NCBI GenBank assembly: GCA_963978895.1
Contig: OZ022238.1
Location: forward strand, 20,883,490 to 20,947,489
Reading direction: 5' to 3'
Source of the DNA: Erpobdella octoculata
Taxonomy: Eukaryota; Annelida; Clitellata; Hirudinida; Erpobdellidae
DNA: 64,000 bases
Part shown: positions 26,112 to 44,710 of the stretch, piece after piece
Layout of the letters: every line of letters starts with the position of its first letter
Numbering within the stretch: position 1 is the first letter of the stretch
Program-made: the position numbers and the translations under genes
Notes under the pieces: model-generated
Told to the model about the DNA's origin: nothing
Databases searched by the model: none
What the model saw: only the letters and a program-made list of their open reading frames with translations

Positions 26112-28403
26112 TTGCCACTCTGCAATATTTCTTCATCAATTATCTACTACGACTTATCGGATCACTTTCCCATAATCATAACAATGAAACGTACAACAAA
26201 AATCTATGCCAAAAAATCTATAAACAGAAGAGCTACAAAGCCTGCAAACAAATTACATTTTCTCAATTTGTTGCAAAATACAAACTGGTCCTGTGTATTT
26301 CAAGCTTGCGAAAATGCCGAACCTGAAAAAGCTTACTCAATGTTTATAAACTTATATGATAAGGTTTATAATGACTCTTTCCCTATTTCAAGTTTTCCTT
26401 TAGCAAATCCAAAATTTAAAAAAGATTGAATGAACCAGGAATTACTTGATAGGTGCAAATTAAAATCTAAACTTTACAAAAATTACATTAAAGAGCCAAC
26501 TCTTGAAAATAAAGTCAAATTTGTTCAAAGTAGAAACATATTCAAATCTCTGAAGAAAAAAACTATCAAACAATTTTATGCTGAAAAATTTACTTCTTAC
26601 AAAAACAACATCAAGAAAACTTGGACTTTAATTAACTCACTCATTAACGGAAATCATAAAAATAATAAATTGCATGATAAATTTGTTGTCAACGATTGCT
26701 TGACAACTGACGAATTAATTATTAGTGATGCGTTTAACAGCTACTTTACTGATATCGGAATTAATTTAGCATCCAAGATTCCTGATTATGGAGATTCTTA
26801 TAAACAATTTTTACCACCTTTAGTTTCAACATTATTTAAATTTTCTTCTTGTACTCACTTAGATATAATTAATATTTCTAAAAAACTTAAAATTTCTCAT
26901 TCTTCTGGGGTTGATGATATCGACCCTCACCTTGCTATTCTATCTATTGATCACATAGCAGTGGTACTTTCGTGTATCATTAACTGTTCACTACAAACCG
27001 GTATTGTTCCTTATCAAATAAAATTAGCAAAAGTCATACCGTTATTCAAATCAGGAAAAAAATCATCAACTTCTAACTACCGTCCAATTTCTATTTTACC
27101 ATTTTTTTCCAAGTTTTTTGAAAAAGTTGTTCATATACAGCTCTACAATTATTTCAACAAAAATTTATTATTATATGAACATGAGTATGGTTTTCGTCCA
27201 GGTTTCTCTACTTATATGGCTGTTAGTAACTTACAAGATAAAATTCTTTACTCAATCGACCATAGTGAAATACCACTTGCAATTTTCCTTGACTTATCCA
27301 AAGCCTTTGACACTATTGATCACAATATCATTATTGCAAAACTAAAGCACTACGGTATATCTCAGACTGAGCTTAACTGGTTTAGAAATTATTTGTCTGG
27401 GAGATCTCAATGTGTACAATTTAACAATGAATTGTCCAGTTTCAAATCTATTACTTGTGGTGTTCCCCAAGGATCTATACTCGGGCCGCTTCTGTTCATA
27501 ATCTACGTTAATGATCTCTCCAATAGCTCTCTGTTTTTTAAATATTTTCTATTTGCTGATGACACAACTGCTTTCATTTCAGATAAATCTTTACCAGATT
27601 TGATACAAAAAACAAACACTGAACTGAATAAATTATCCTTTTGGTTTAAATGCAATAAATTATCTCTCAATGCTGATAAAACTAACTACATTGTATTTCA
27701 TAATCCTCGTAAAAGGTTTTCCCCAGACAACATAGAACTAACAGTTGATGGCTCTAAAATAGATAATGTTTCAGTAACAAAATTTTTAGGAGTCTACGTT
27801 GATCAACACTTAACATGGGCTCATCATGTAAACTATGTTTTCAAAAAAGTTTCCCTGCATTCAGGTATAATTCATCGTCTTTCGTGGTTTCTTCCTAGCA
27901 AGGTTTTGCTGACACTGTACTTTTCATTAATATATCCTTTCATTAACTATTGTAATTTTATATGGTGTATCAACTACAGAAGTCGAATAACAAAAATAAT
28001 GATTCTCCAAAAACGTATTATTAGAGCAATTTTTCACCTGCCCAGGAGTCATTCAACCAAAACCACTCGGATAAACAACCATTTGTTGACAATTGATCAA
28101 GTCTGTCTATATCAATCAGCAATTTACATGTATAAGTATGCACATGATCTTTCACCCCAATATTCAACGAGTCACCTTTATAAAGCAGAAGAAGTTCACA
28201 ACCATTTTGTGCGTTCTAAACACTGTTTCCGTTCAGGATTGATCCGCTCGACACTTGGAATGCACTCGATAAAATTTGTTGGTCCTAAGATCTGGAATTC
28301 TCTGCCGCATGACATCAACAAAAGTTCTCTCAGCTCATTCAAGGCTTCTCTGAAAAATTACCTGCTGCACAAGACTTTGAAAGACTTCATACCAATTCAG
28401 TGA
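26112..28403 (+). pseudogene. Jockey-like LINE ORF2, nearly intact RT with one stop
   Basis: The longest coding stretch of the window. 26112-26429 carries the end of the endonuclease (YYDLSDHFPIII, the SDH catalytic motif) and linker, ending in a TGA at 26427-26429. The same frame goes on to 28403. RT motifs, counted in the 657-codon part: NYRPISILPFFSKFFEKV at 216-233, YGFRPGFST near 253, FLDLSKAFDTIDH near 287 (first Asp), CGVPQGSILGPLLF at 343, FADDTT at 375 (Asp pair), LGVYVDQHLTW near 450, and the C-terminal GPKIWNSLPHDIN. The single stop stands where related LINEs usually have Trp (KPW-M-type). A TA tract removes the endonuclease N-terminus. A T-rich 3' tail without a clear poly(A) follows. 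All catalytic residues of RT are present, so this copy is young. Confidence 0.9.
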
Positions 28404-28435
28404 AGATATTTGCTCTTTTGTAAATTTTTACTTTT

Positions 28436-29345
28436 TTACAATTTTATGTACAGGGTTACAGTCTCGCAGGAACATTTGTTCTTTTTCTGTTGCCCCTTAT
28501 TTGTTTTTTTGTCAAAAACTACAGAATTCCGTTTCGGACGTGAGGTAGCAAGCTTGACTGCCAATGGAAGATTGTTCCACGTCTTGGGTCCAATGACTCT
28601 GAGGCATCTTTCACCGAGTGATGCTCGACGTGAAGCTGGCACTACGAGATGTTCGGAAGACGACGATCGGAGTCATCTGCGTCCGGCGACCGAGCTGGTC
28701 GGTTGAAGATCCAGGCTGAGATAGAGTGGGCCTTTATCGTGTAGAATTTTGAGAACGAGTAGCGTGATTTTGAAAACTATTCTCTCCGGTAGCCGAAGCC
28801 AGTGCAGATCATGTAGAATAGGTGTCACGTGATCATACTTTTTGGCGTTGGATGTCATTTTGGCGGCGGCGTTGATGACGAACTGAAGGCGATTGAGTTG
28901 TGAAGCTGTTAGACCGACCAATACAGAGTTGCAGTAGTCGATTTCGCTTGAGAGTGGAGAAGCCTGAGCGGACTGTGTTGCGAACATGAGATCGCATGGT
29001 AAAGCCAGAATCCATGAAGACTCCGAGGTTTCTTACCATGGATGAATAAGTGATGTCGACACCGCAGTTGTCAATAGGGTGATTTGGGGTGAGATCGAGA
29101 AGGCGCCTAGACGAACACTACATTGCTTCGGGTTGAGCTGTAGTCGGCTAGCCGACAGCCAACGACTGATGTCAGCAACGCAAGCAGACATGCGTGAAGA
29201 CAGATCAACGGTCCGGTCGGGTAGGCAATGCCCGTAGATCTCTGTGTCGTCGCGTAGTGCATGTTGTGATTGTCAAAAACACCCGCAATTTCATTTGTGT
29301 AAAGAGAGAATAGGAGTGGGCCCAGGATATAGCCCTGTGAAACAA
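28436..29345 (-). pseudogene. CR1/L2-like LINE RT 3' half, minus strand
   Basis: From right to left on the minus strand: QGYILGPLLFSLYTNEIAG (motif B, 29345-29280), then the catalytic box region at about 29260 where a one-base deletion breaks the YADD codons, SSMVRNLGVFMDSGFTMRSH at 29039-28980, SEIDYCNSVLVGLTASQLNR at 28950-28880, AAAKMTSNAKKYDHVTPIL and HWLRLPERIVFKI, then CLRVIGPKTWNNLPLAV at 28610-28560. It is truncated exactly at motif B, where the plus-strand LINE begins. Confidence 0.85.
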
Positions 29346-33549
<4,204 letters not shown>

Positions 33550-34213
33550 GGTGAATGCGATTCCATCTGCGACGAGTACTAGTGCGAGGTCCTGTGGAGT
33601 CGGAGAAAAAGGACGATAGTGAAGACCAATATAATAAGTGGTGGTCAGAAATGCCAACGTTGAGAACGCCTACGATAGTGTGCCCAGGTGGCCACCTCGA
33701 AGCATCCACGTCGAGGTCGCCACGGCGAGTGTGGGTAGGTCCGGTGAAAGCTGGTGTGAGATCGTACGACGAAAGAGTGTCGAGAAACAAGGGATTTGTG
33801 GGATTATCACGGTCGAGACCGATGTTGACAGACGTCTCTTCGTTCCTGGTTGAAAGGTGGTCCAGAAGACGGGCGAGCTCGTCGAAAAAAGTCGGTGATA
33901 TAGGTCCTGTTTTATAGACGACGGCAACAGTGTGGGCGCCCGAACTAGACGAGATACGGGCGCAGGTGAACTCGAAGATGGTTACTGTGAACGAAACTTC
34001 GATCCGGGAATGTCGAAGTAGTGAGACGACCACAACCACAACCCCACCGTGATTCACGTATGATGAGATATCGGATGTCCTAGTACTGGGTTGATTGTAA
34101 ACGTAGACGAAAATGCTTTCTAGCTGTTCGTAACGTTTGTTTTTGAAGTTATTTATAGCACAATATTTATCGAATATTAATTCCGGCTTAGTACTTCTTT
34201 CGCGCTGACTCAA
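33550..34213 (-). pseudogene. CR1/L2-like LINE endonuclease fragment, minus strand
   Basis: On the minus strand: SDISSYVNHGGVVVVV (about 34080), AVVYKTGPISPTFFDELARL at 33915, LLDHLSTRNEET, LDTLSSYDLTPAFTGPTH at 33790, TRRGDLDVDAS and LNVGISDHHLLYWSSLSS at 33670. The arrangement matches the endonuclease from the GG(V/I)xV box through the TH-LD and SDH motifs. GDFN is altered (GLDRD). The frame continues into the AAT array, where it becomes meaningless. The RT part is absent. Confidence 0.75.
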
Positions 34214-34431
34214 TCTAATTATATCTCACGTTTTAGAAATCTCTTGATTCTGACAACTTTTTTAATTCTATTAGATAACTTTTGTCAACTTGTTTAACAA
34301 CAGAATCTATTCTCTAAAACTCTAATTCTAGATCTCACGAACCGACTAATTCTACTTCCCTAACTTAACTTAACTAACTCCTGAGGTTACAAACTAGGAA
34401 AAGGCTTTTTATATATACATATATATATATT
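34214..34431. other. Unassigned AT-rich intronic sequence
   Basis: No gene or repeat recognised; ends in a short TA run at about 34410-34430. Confidence 0.5.
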
Positions 34432-37045
<2,614 letters not shown>

Positions 37046-37082
37046 ATATATAGTCTTAGCAAATCTATTTTACGTTTTATAG

Positions 37083-37580
37083 GCTAACAGAAGTTATGAA
37101 AGAATGGAAAAGAAAAAATGAGCGTGAACGGGAGAGCAACCGTGACCGGGAATGGGAGAGCAAGCATGACCGGGAACGGGAGAGCAAGCGTGAGCGGGAA
37201 CGGGAAAGCGACCGGGAACGGGAAAGCGACCGGGAACGGGAAAGCGACCGGGAACGGAAAAGCCACCAGGAACGGGAAAGCGACCGGGAACGGGAAAGCG
37301 ACCGGGAACGGGAAAGCGACCGGGAACGCGGAAAGCGACCGGGAACGCGGAAAGCGACTGGAATCGGGAGAGCAAGCTTGGAAGGAAACGCGAGCAAGAG
37401 AGAAAATCGATAACAAAACTTCTGAGCGGGAAAGCGACCGGGAGCTGGAAAACGACCGAGAGCGGAAAAGCGACCGGGAACGCGACGAAAACGGGAAAGT
37501 GGAGAAGGAAACGGGAGCGAGAGGGACAAACATTAGAAAAACCTCTAAAAACCCCGGGCAACGCCGGGTAACCCCGCTAG
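37083..37580 (+). mobile_element. Helitron type 2 3' end with 18-bp minisatellite
   Basis: Plus-strand copy. 37100-37500 holds many degenerate 18-bp units (GGGAAAGCGACCGGGAAC); the best run is 37195-37335. The end reads AAAACCCCGGGCAACGCCGG, GTAACCCCGCTAG followed by T: a terminal hairpin about 10 nt before CTAG, then T, as Helitrons require. The 5' end was not recognised. Confidence 0.75.
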
Positions 37581-37584
37581 TATA

Positions 37585-37620
<36 letters not shown>

Positions 37621-37712
37621 TGTATGTATGTATGTATGTATGTATGTATGTATGTATGTATGTATGTATGTATGTATGTATGTATGTATGTATGTATGTA
37701 TGTATGTATACA
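37581..37712. repeat. (TATG)n microsatellite
   Basis: A short TA run and then about 28 ATGT units. Confidence 0.97.
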
Positions 37713-37727
37713 TACATAGATATACGC

Positions 37728-37907
37728 CGACCAATTACAACAAAGGTATATATACAACGACCAATCAGGATACACGTATATGTATATAGACAAATAGGAT
37801 ACATATACAAGCGACGCACAAACATAATACACTAATTAACATAATAAAAAATACTAAAATAAGCTGTTTACACAAATACAGGTAAGATGAGCCATCTTCA
37901 TCTTACA
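37728..37907 (-). mobile_element. LTR fragment, second family
   Basis: Ends AAATACAGGTAAGATGAGCC, ATCTTCATCTTACA. This end matches 23900-23999. The left part contains CGACCAATTACAAC and CGACCAATCAGGATAC repeats. No polypurine tract follows here, so it could be a solo LTR. Confidence 0.45.
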
Positions 37908-38202
37908 TTGATCAATCACGTGGATGTGAAATGACGAATACACACAGAGTCAAGGTCGTGCCAGGTCTCGGCGAGAAAAAGCGCGCTGAAGCCACGGACG
38001 ACCATTAGTGATACATACAAAAGCGTCGACTTTATTGCTCAACTCAAAAGCATTAAATTAAAAAAATTGTTTTTTTTTTATCTTTGCTTGTTTATGTGTG
38101 AAATGAGTTGCATGGGCAAAATAGTAGGAGCGATGTCGTCACCACAGAAGTTGTTTTTATTAAGCTCCGGACGAGCGAACGAGCGAAAACACATTATATA
38201 TG

Positions 38203-38402
<200 letters not shown>

Positions 38403-38640
38403 TTATATATGTGTGTGTGTGGGCGTGTAGATGTGTGTGTGTGTGTGTATCTGAACCGCTTGTTACATATAACTTTTTGACTTTTTGCCAGATTTTTCAG
38501 TATTTCACGACAAGTTACCTCAATTCTTTATTAAAACCATGCTTTTCTAGATAATCTAGAACATTAAAGCACTTTTATAACATTATTATTCAGAAGCAAA
38601 GAAATTATAATATGTTCGTTTTTATTAAAATGTTTGTCAG

Positions 38641-38715
38641 AATTAACAATGAATGGTCGTTTGATGATGCCGTCGTTGCTACTTACGGATGTACGGTTCG
38701 ATCATTTGATCCGAG
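38641..38715 (+). CDS. METTL24-like methyltransferase gene, exon C
   Basis: A 75-bp exon between the acceptor TGTTTGTCAG and the donor GTAAGC. It completes the Gly codon left open by exon B and encodes INNEWSFDDAVV, ATYGCTVRSFDP, then two bases of the next codon. The phrase WSFDxxVxxxYGCxVxxFDP is what follows YSFG in METTL24-like proteins: an acidic loop and the Rossmann strand 2 that ends in FDPS. Phase (2 in, 2 out), length and splice signals all agree with exon B. The next exon was not found downstream to 64000, so the gene probably continues beyond the window. Confidence 0.85.
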
Positions 38716-39084
38716 GTAAGCTCACTTTTTTCAGACCTTTTCTGTACTTCATTGACAATTTTCAGCCTCACACGTTTTTTATCGAAATTATTTTGAAGTA
38801 CTGTTTATTTTTCAAATTGTTTAAGTTTTTTGTGTTGGCCAGCGTAGCCGATATTTGAAATATTTGGATGTGTTCTGCTTTATTGTGTTTAATTAGATGG
38901 AATGTTACAAATTGTTAGTAAGTTATGGTTAATGTTTTTGAGATTTTTTATTTAAAACCAAATCTACACCCACTAACCGTTTTTGTTGTGACATCCACGT
39001 TATTTATGAAATTTCGTATTTGTATTTTATGAAATTGTAAGTGTACCATTTTTACATACCGTCGTGTATACAATTATAAAAAGG
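38716..39084. other. Intron sequence after exon C
   Basis: T-rich sequence with no further METTL24-like exon or repeat recognised. Confidence 0.5.
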
Positions 39085-39310
39085 CGTTCATCAGGGGTGG
39101 ATATGGCATTCTAAAAAGTTAATTGACGACGTTATGTGCTAGGTTAGCGCTGAGTTGGCCTTGAATGTGAGACCTTCACGGTTCGTCTCCCACTCACTGC
39201 TTGTAGCCCATGTCAACGGAAAACTTAGCGAATAAAATCGTTCTCTGCGTGTGAAAGAACAGCGCCTTTGAACCACTCTGGAAAAGGCGCTTTATAAATT
39301 ATCAAACATT
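39085..39310 (+). mobile_element. SINE with a B-box-like motif
   Basis: A short element with GAGTTGGCCTTGAATGTGAG and, 20 bp on, CACGGTTCGTCTCCC (close to the pol III B box GGTTCGANTCC). It ends CACTCTGGAAAAGGCGCTTT ATAAATTA, a tail that resembles the TTGGAAAAGGCGTGTGCTAAA end of the SINE at 48076. Two SINEs with different heads may therefore share one LINE-derived tail. Confidence 0.6.
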
Positions 39311-39469
39311 TAAAAAAGATATTTTAGTTGATATGATCAACAAATTTTGGTTATTACGGCTGTAAATTAAATGTGTATGTAATTATTATTAGTTAAACCT
39401 TTTAAAAAATCAGTCTATTTGTATAGTCTACATTTTAAGTATTAGAAAATGGACTAAACCATGGTTAGG

Positions 39470-40435
39470 TCTTCCACATCTGAAGTTCTTTGCAAGATTC
39501 TGCAAGAAGACACAGACGGTGATAAAGACAGTGTTTCTGAAGGTGATTCCAATAGTGAAGAAGGAGATTATTTGCTTGCAGCTGATCGGGAATCATGAGT
39601 TTGTATCCAAATGACGTAAAAGATCTTGATGAGGGAGCACATGTTGTAAAATTGCAAAAAAATTGGTATAAAAATGGTTGGAGTGCAGATGGAAATAACC
39701 GGTTTACAGGCGTTGACAAATGAATTGCTTACAGGGAACAATGCGCAAAAATAAACGAGACATTCTTCCAAGCATGAGAGCAAAAAAGAAAATCAAATTT
39801 TTTTCGACCTTTGCAATTGATGGCACTAAAAACTTGGTGCCATATATCCTCCCAAAATATTCGGGCATCCTGTTGTTGCCAATGCATCATGACAAAGCTA
39901 TTGGTGGTCCGAAACAAAAACCAGAGATTATCCTTCATTACAATGCAACCAAGAGTGGTGTAGATAATTTGGATGGACTGATTGATCATTTGGCCTGTAT
40001 CTACCCTTGTAAACAAAAAATCAACAACTGGCTTGACATAGTTGCCATTGCCAGTTTTGTTATCTAGATGTGCAATAACCCTAATTAAAATAAATCATCC
40101 AAAGCGATACGTTGTCGTTAGTTTATCGTGAGTCACGGGGAGTCTCTTGTCGAGCCATTAATTAAAAGACGTTTGGGCAATGCAGTCCTGTTTAGAAAAT
40201 CAGCCATGGATGCAATCCAGTTACTATAGCTAAAGTTTAGAAATCTCAAAAGAGCAGTTAAAAAACCAACTGAAAAGAAGAAGATTCAGGGACGCTGTTA
40301 CCGGCGCCGCGTGAGATTGACAAGAAGACGTGCAAATTCTGTGACACCTGCTCTAAGCCTGTTTGTCCAGCACACTGCGTCAAAAATCAAATGCACTGTG
40401 TGATAAATCCATATAACTTTACTATGTAAAATGTT
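39470..40435 (+). pseudogene. piggyBac transposase pseudogene (PGBD4-like)
   Basis: The N-terminal acidic region is at about 39480-39600 (EDTDGDKDSVSEGDSNSEEG). A large deletion follows. The frame 39720-40067 encodes the C-terminal part of the catalytic domain: KFFSTFAIDGTKNLVPYILP, GILLLPMHHDKAIG, KPEIILHYNATKSGVDNLDG, the last holding the third catalytic Asp in GVDNLD. After stops, the cysteine-rich end is at about 40308-40400 (KKTCKFCDTCSKPVCPAHCV). Transposase of DDD type that cuts at TTAA; this copy is dead. Confidence 0.8.
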
Positions 40436-41349
40436 AAAATTCATATAAAATTTATAACAGTGCATGCTTTCATTTATTCATTTTGCAATCGGACAATGAA
40501 ACTTATATGGTGCGTTTATCGCTGCAATGATAGACATAAACAGTGCATGCATCACACAGTTAACTACATGATTTTAAGCTTTAGTTCAGTAAACTGTAGC
40601 TTCGTACTGTTGACCTATACGTGCAAACAAATAGGGTTGCCATTTGAATTACAAAAACCTGGAACGTAGCTTTCCAGCTTGGATTCATTGATGGTTGTGT
40701 ATAAACTTTTTCATGTTCTTTAACTTGAGTTATTCAAAGTTTAAAACAACTTATTTATTTCAATTTAACCCATTTGTGCCTAGCGTCCTAAAATCATTGT
40801 AATTTTTTAAAATATATAGTTTTTTAACCAACTTTCAATTTATATGTAATTTGATATATATGCGACGTTTGATCTAAAAAGTTGTAAAATTCATTAGATT
40901 TTTGCAAGGGTCGTTATTTTCAGGTCTTGGTACGTTTTATAGACAAAAACCCCCAGATATTCCTGGCCCTGCTATAAAGACCCGCTTATTTAGCACAAAG
41001 TGTAAAAAATTGTGTGAGTAGTAGACTCATATGACTATAAAACGGAACTAGGTGAAATAACCAAAGGTTTGGCATAATCCGCCCACAAGATGGCGGCCAA
41101 TAACTAAACAATACTTTATTTTAACGTCAAACAACATAATTATATCTAATTGGTATACAAAACTTTATATTTTTAGAAACAAAAATTTGTTATGATCATC
41201 ATAAGACAAATAAAATCCAATATGGCCAACATTATGGCCGACAAAATCTAAAATGACCACCGAAAATTTGATAATTTCTGGAAGGTAGATTGGGAATATG
41301 AAATTGTAAGTTTATTATTAATATTGGAACTTCTTGTTTAATTATAAAA
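40436..41349. other. Mostly unassigned; one possible piggyBac terminus
   Basis: At 40764 TTAACCCATTTGTGCCTAGC has the TTAA-CCC form of a piggyBac end, but a partner end was not found nearby. The rest holds no recognised gene. Confidence 0.4.
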
Positions 41350-41870
41350 CCTTGTTTGGCAAAAGGAAAGCTTTTGCAAAGTGGAAAACACAATTGTCTC
41401 AAGACTGCAACTGGAGAGTTTGTTCCAGTAATTGGTAAAATTCAAACTGAAATTAGACAGGAAAAAGGACATTTCCGCATCAGTTTTTTGGTTACTAACA
41501 TAGAAAACGAGTGTTTACTTGGACTTGTCTTTGTATTGGACTTACCTGTTTTTGTATAATAGCGAAATGATTTCGGTAAAGCGAGTGTTGTTAACCAAAA
41601 GCATCGATGTACCTGCTTAGTCGAAATCTTTGGTTTAGGCAAGAATAGAAAACGGTTGTTGGGTTCATCGCGCCTCTGAACGGAGTAAAAAACAGGGATT
41701 ACTGATTGGAAAAAACCGATACGAACGGAGTCAGGGAGTGCTAGTCAGAGTTATGAATGTGACAAAATGCGATAAACGACTTACAAAAGATGACGGAAAT
41801 CCTGTATGCAGCCCATTGGATCACATATTGACATGCAACATGGTGATTGGTAACAAGTAAAGGAAAAAAC
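41350..41870 (+). pseudogene. Ty3-like protease and start of RT, interrupted element part 1
   Basis: 41356-41559 encodes the C-terminal half of an aspartic protease: LKTATGEFVPVIGKIQTEIR, FRISFLVTNIENECLLGLVF. The text goes on in shifting frames with SLVARIENG-like and VLVRVMNVTKC motifs, the usual spacer between protease and RT in Ty3-like pol. At about 41870 homology stops; after the Helitron cluster (41968-47192) RT-like sequence is found at 47340. The two parts are therefore one element cut by an insertion. Confidence 0.75.
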
Positions 41871-41967
41871 GAGTTTTTTAACACAAACTTAAATTTAAAA
41901 TAAACCCAATTTAGAAATACGAAAGATGTTCAAATTAGGTTTTTTTAATTGAATTGTGTATTGTCAT

Positions 41968-42793
41968 TCCCTACTATAAAAGCGCAATGATGTATGTCAC
42001 CCGATTAGCACCTGCAGGTCTGAAAAAACTCACGTTGATAGATTATGAGACGCTGAACAAGGTTTGTTCGGGCACTTTTTTGTTAAATTGTTTAAATAAA
42101 AAGTTATTAGCCGCGAAAATCTAACGCTTTGCGGATATATATAGCATCGTACGTCATCGCTAAATATAGACAAGTTGAAAATAAATAAATCACCGAAGTA
42201 GTAGTCGGCGGGTTTTTTATTTATGTAAATTATTATTAACGACAATTTACTATTTTGCAATTATTATTCCTCTTATTTTAATTATTATTAATAACGAAGA
42301 TTAACTATTTTGCTAATATTATTTCTATTATTGGAAAGTTCGACGCTTTGCGGAAGTATTTAATGAAATTATTATTAACGACATTTTTCTATTTTGTTAT
42401 TATTATTCCTCTTATTTTAATTATTAATAATATTATTAATTACGAAAATTAACTAATTTGCTAATATTATTCCTATTATTGGAATAGGCCATAACTCAAT
42501 ATAAACAAGTTGAAAATAAATAAATCACCGAAGTAGTAGTCGGCGGGTTTTTCCCAATTTTAAACAAGTTGTAAATTATTATTATTAACGACAATTTACT
42601 ATTTATTAAAACGTGTTCATATGCAACTGGCTATAATAGTCACACGCTTCGCTTGCAAAGCGTGGGTAAATTATTAATATAATAGTTAATAGCGCATTGG
42701 TGTTGTTTTTGAGCTTGGCTTAGAGTGCGATTTGAGTACGACTAATTTTATTATTAATATGTAAAAACTCACGAAGCGTGCGTCAAGTGCTGG
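41968..42793 (+). mobile_element. Helitron type 3, tandem unit 1
   Basis: Starts TCCCTACTATAAAAGCGCAA, continues GATTAGCACCTGCAGGTCTG and ends AGCGTGCGTCAAGTGCTGG followed by T. The CTGG end fits the Helitron CTRR rule and a CGAAGCG stem lies 11 nt before it, as seen more clearly in the other units. No coding sequence. AT-rich inner part with ATTATTAACGACAATTTAC repeats. Confidence 0.65.
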
Positions 42794-43795
42794 TTCCCTA
42801 CTATAAAAGCGCAATGATGTAATATGTCACCCGATTAGCATCTGCAGGTCTGAAAAAACTCACGTTGATAGATTATGAGACGCTGAACAAGGTTTGTTAG
42901 GGCACTTTTTTGTTAAGTTGTTTAAATAAAAAGTTATTAGCCGCGAAAGTTTAACGCTTTGCGGATAAATATAGCATCGTTCGTCATCGCTAAATATAGA
43001 CAAGTTGAAAATAAATAAATCACCGAAGTAGTAGTCGGCGGGTTTTTTATTTATGTAAATTATTATTAACGACAATTTACTATTTTGCAATTATCATTCC
43101 TCTTATTTTAATTATTATTAATAACGAAGATTAACTATTTTGCTAATATTATTTCTATTATTGGAAAGTTCGACGCTTTGCGGAAATATTTAATGAAATT
43201 ATTATTAACGACATTTTTCTATTTTGTAATTATTATTCCTCTTATTTTAATTATTAATAATATTATTAATTACGAAAATTAACTAATGTGCTAATATTAT
43301 TCCTATTATTGGAAAGTTGGACGCTTTGTGGCTTTGCGGATATATATAGCATCGTACGTCATCGCTAAATATAGACAAGTTGAAAATAAATAAATCACCG
43401 AAGTAGTAGTCAGCGGGTTTTTTATTTATGTAAATTATTATTAACGACAATTTACTATTTTGCAATTATTATTCCTCTTATTTTAATTATTATTAATAAC
43501 GAAGATTAACTATTTTGCTAATATTATTTCTATTATTGGAAAGTTCGACGCTTTGCGGAAATATTTAATGAAATTATTATTAACGACATTTTTCTATTTT
43601 GTTATTATTATTCCTCTTATTTTAATTATTAATAATATTATTAATTACGAAAATTAACTAATTTGCTAATATTATTCCTATTATTGGAAAGTTGGACGCT
43701 TTGTGGCTTTACGGATATATATAGCATCGTACGTCATCGCTATATATAGACAAGTTGAAAATAAATAAATCACCGAAGTAGTAGTCGGCGGGTTT

Positions 43796-44710
43796 TTACA
43801 TCTGTGGTATTTACAGTTTTTGAGTAGCAGTTACTTTAAAAAACAAATAACCCTATTTTCCACCCCACATTTGAAGTCCTGGAAACCAAATTTTCAAATA
43901 ATGCTAAAACACGTATTTCATTATTTTTAGAGTAGAAACTAAATACTAATTTTTACTCCTGTAGCATTCACAGTTTTTGAGTAGCAGCTACTTTAAAAAC
44001 CAAGTAACCCAATTTTCCAACCCGCATTTGAGGTCCGGGAAACCGAATTTTCAAAAATTAGTGAAACACGTATCTTTTTATTTTTCAAGAAGAATCCATA
44101 TACCAAATTTCAAAATCTCCTCATTTTTGGTTTTCGAGATATACATTGTTTTAGAAAAAAGTTTGTTTTCCAGTTTCTTCCCCTCAAGAGCAAAATTTTC
44201 AAAAATTCTTTCTTAGTGGATGCTTACGCAATAAAAGTAATATAAGTTCCAAATTTCACAATCCTAGGATGAGGCGTTTGAGCTCGGCGTTGATTATCAG
44301 TCAGTCAGTCAGTCAGTCAGTCAGTCAGTCAGTCAGTCAGTCAATCAGTCAGTCAGTCAGTCAGTCAGTCAGTCAGTCAGTCAGTCAGTCAGTCAGTCAG
44401 TCAGTCAGTCAGTCAGTCAGTCAGTCAGTCAGTCAGTCAGTCAGTCAGTCAGTCAGTCAGTCAGTCAGTCAGTCAGTCAGTCAGTCAGTCAGTCAGTCAG
44501 TCAGTCAGTCAGTCAGTCAGTCAGTCAGTCAGTCAGTCAGTCAGTCAGTCAGTCAGTCAGTCAGTCAGTCAGTCAGTCAGTCAGTCAGTCAGTCAGTCAG
44601 TCAGTCAGTCAGTCAGTCAGTCAGTCAGTCAGTCAGTCAGTCAGTCAGTCAGTCAGTCAGTCAGTCAGTCAGTCAGTCAGTCAGGACATGTTCTTTTATA
44701 TATATATAGA
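43796..44710 (-). mobile_element. Helitron type 1, copy D, with expanded TGAC tract
   Basis: Same family as copies A-C. The right end GGACATGTTCTTTTATATATATATAGA is followed by T; the CTAG end is missing. It is inserted in the GTCGGCGGGTTTTT sequence of the type 3 Helitron unit. The inner CAGT repeat is hugely expanded (next entry). Confidence 0.8.
44298..44684. repeat. (CAGT)n microsatellite inside Helitron copy D
   Basis: About 97 units of CAGT with one change (TCAATCAG at about 44341). Copies A-C carry only 4-12 units at the same place, so the tract expanded within this copy. Confidence 0.97.

Noticed and set aside
37118..37789. 223-codon frame with Gly-Lys-Ala-Thr-Gly repeats
   Set aside because: Again the 18-bp minisatellite running into a TATG array.
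44269..44709. Open frame of 146 codons with Ser-Gln-Ser-Val repeats
   Set aside because: It is a translation of the CAGT microsatellite in a Helitron end; no conserved protein.
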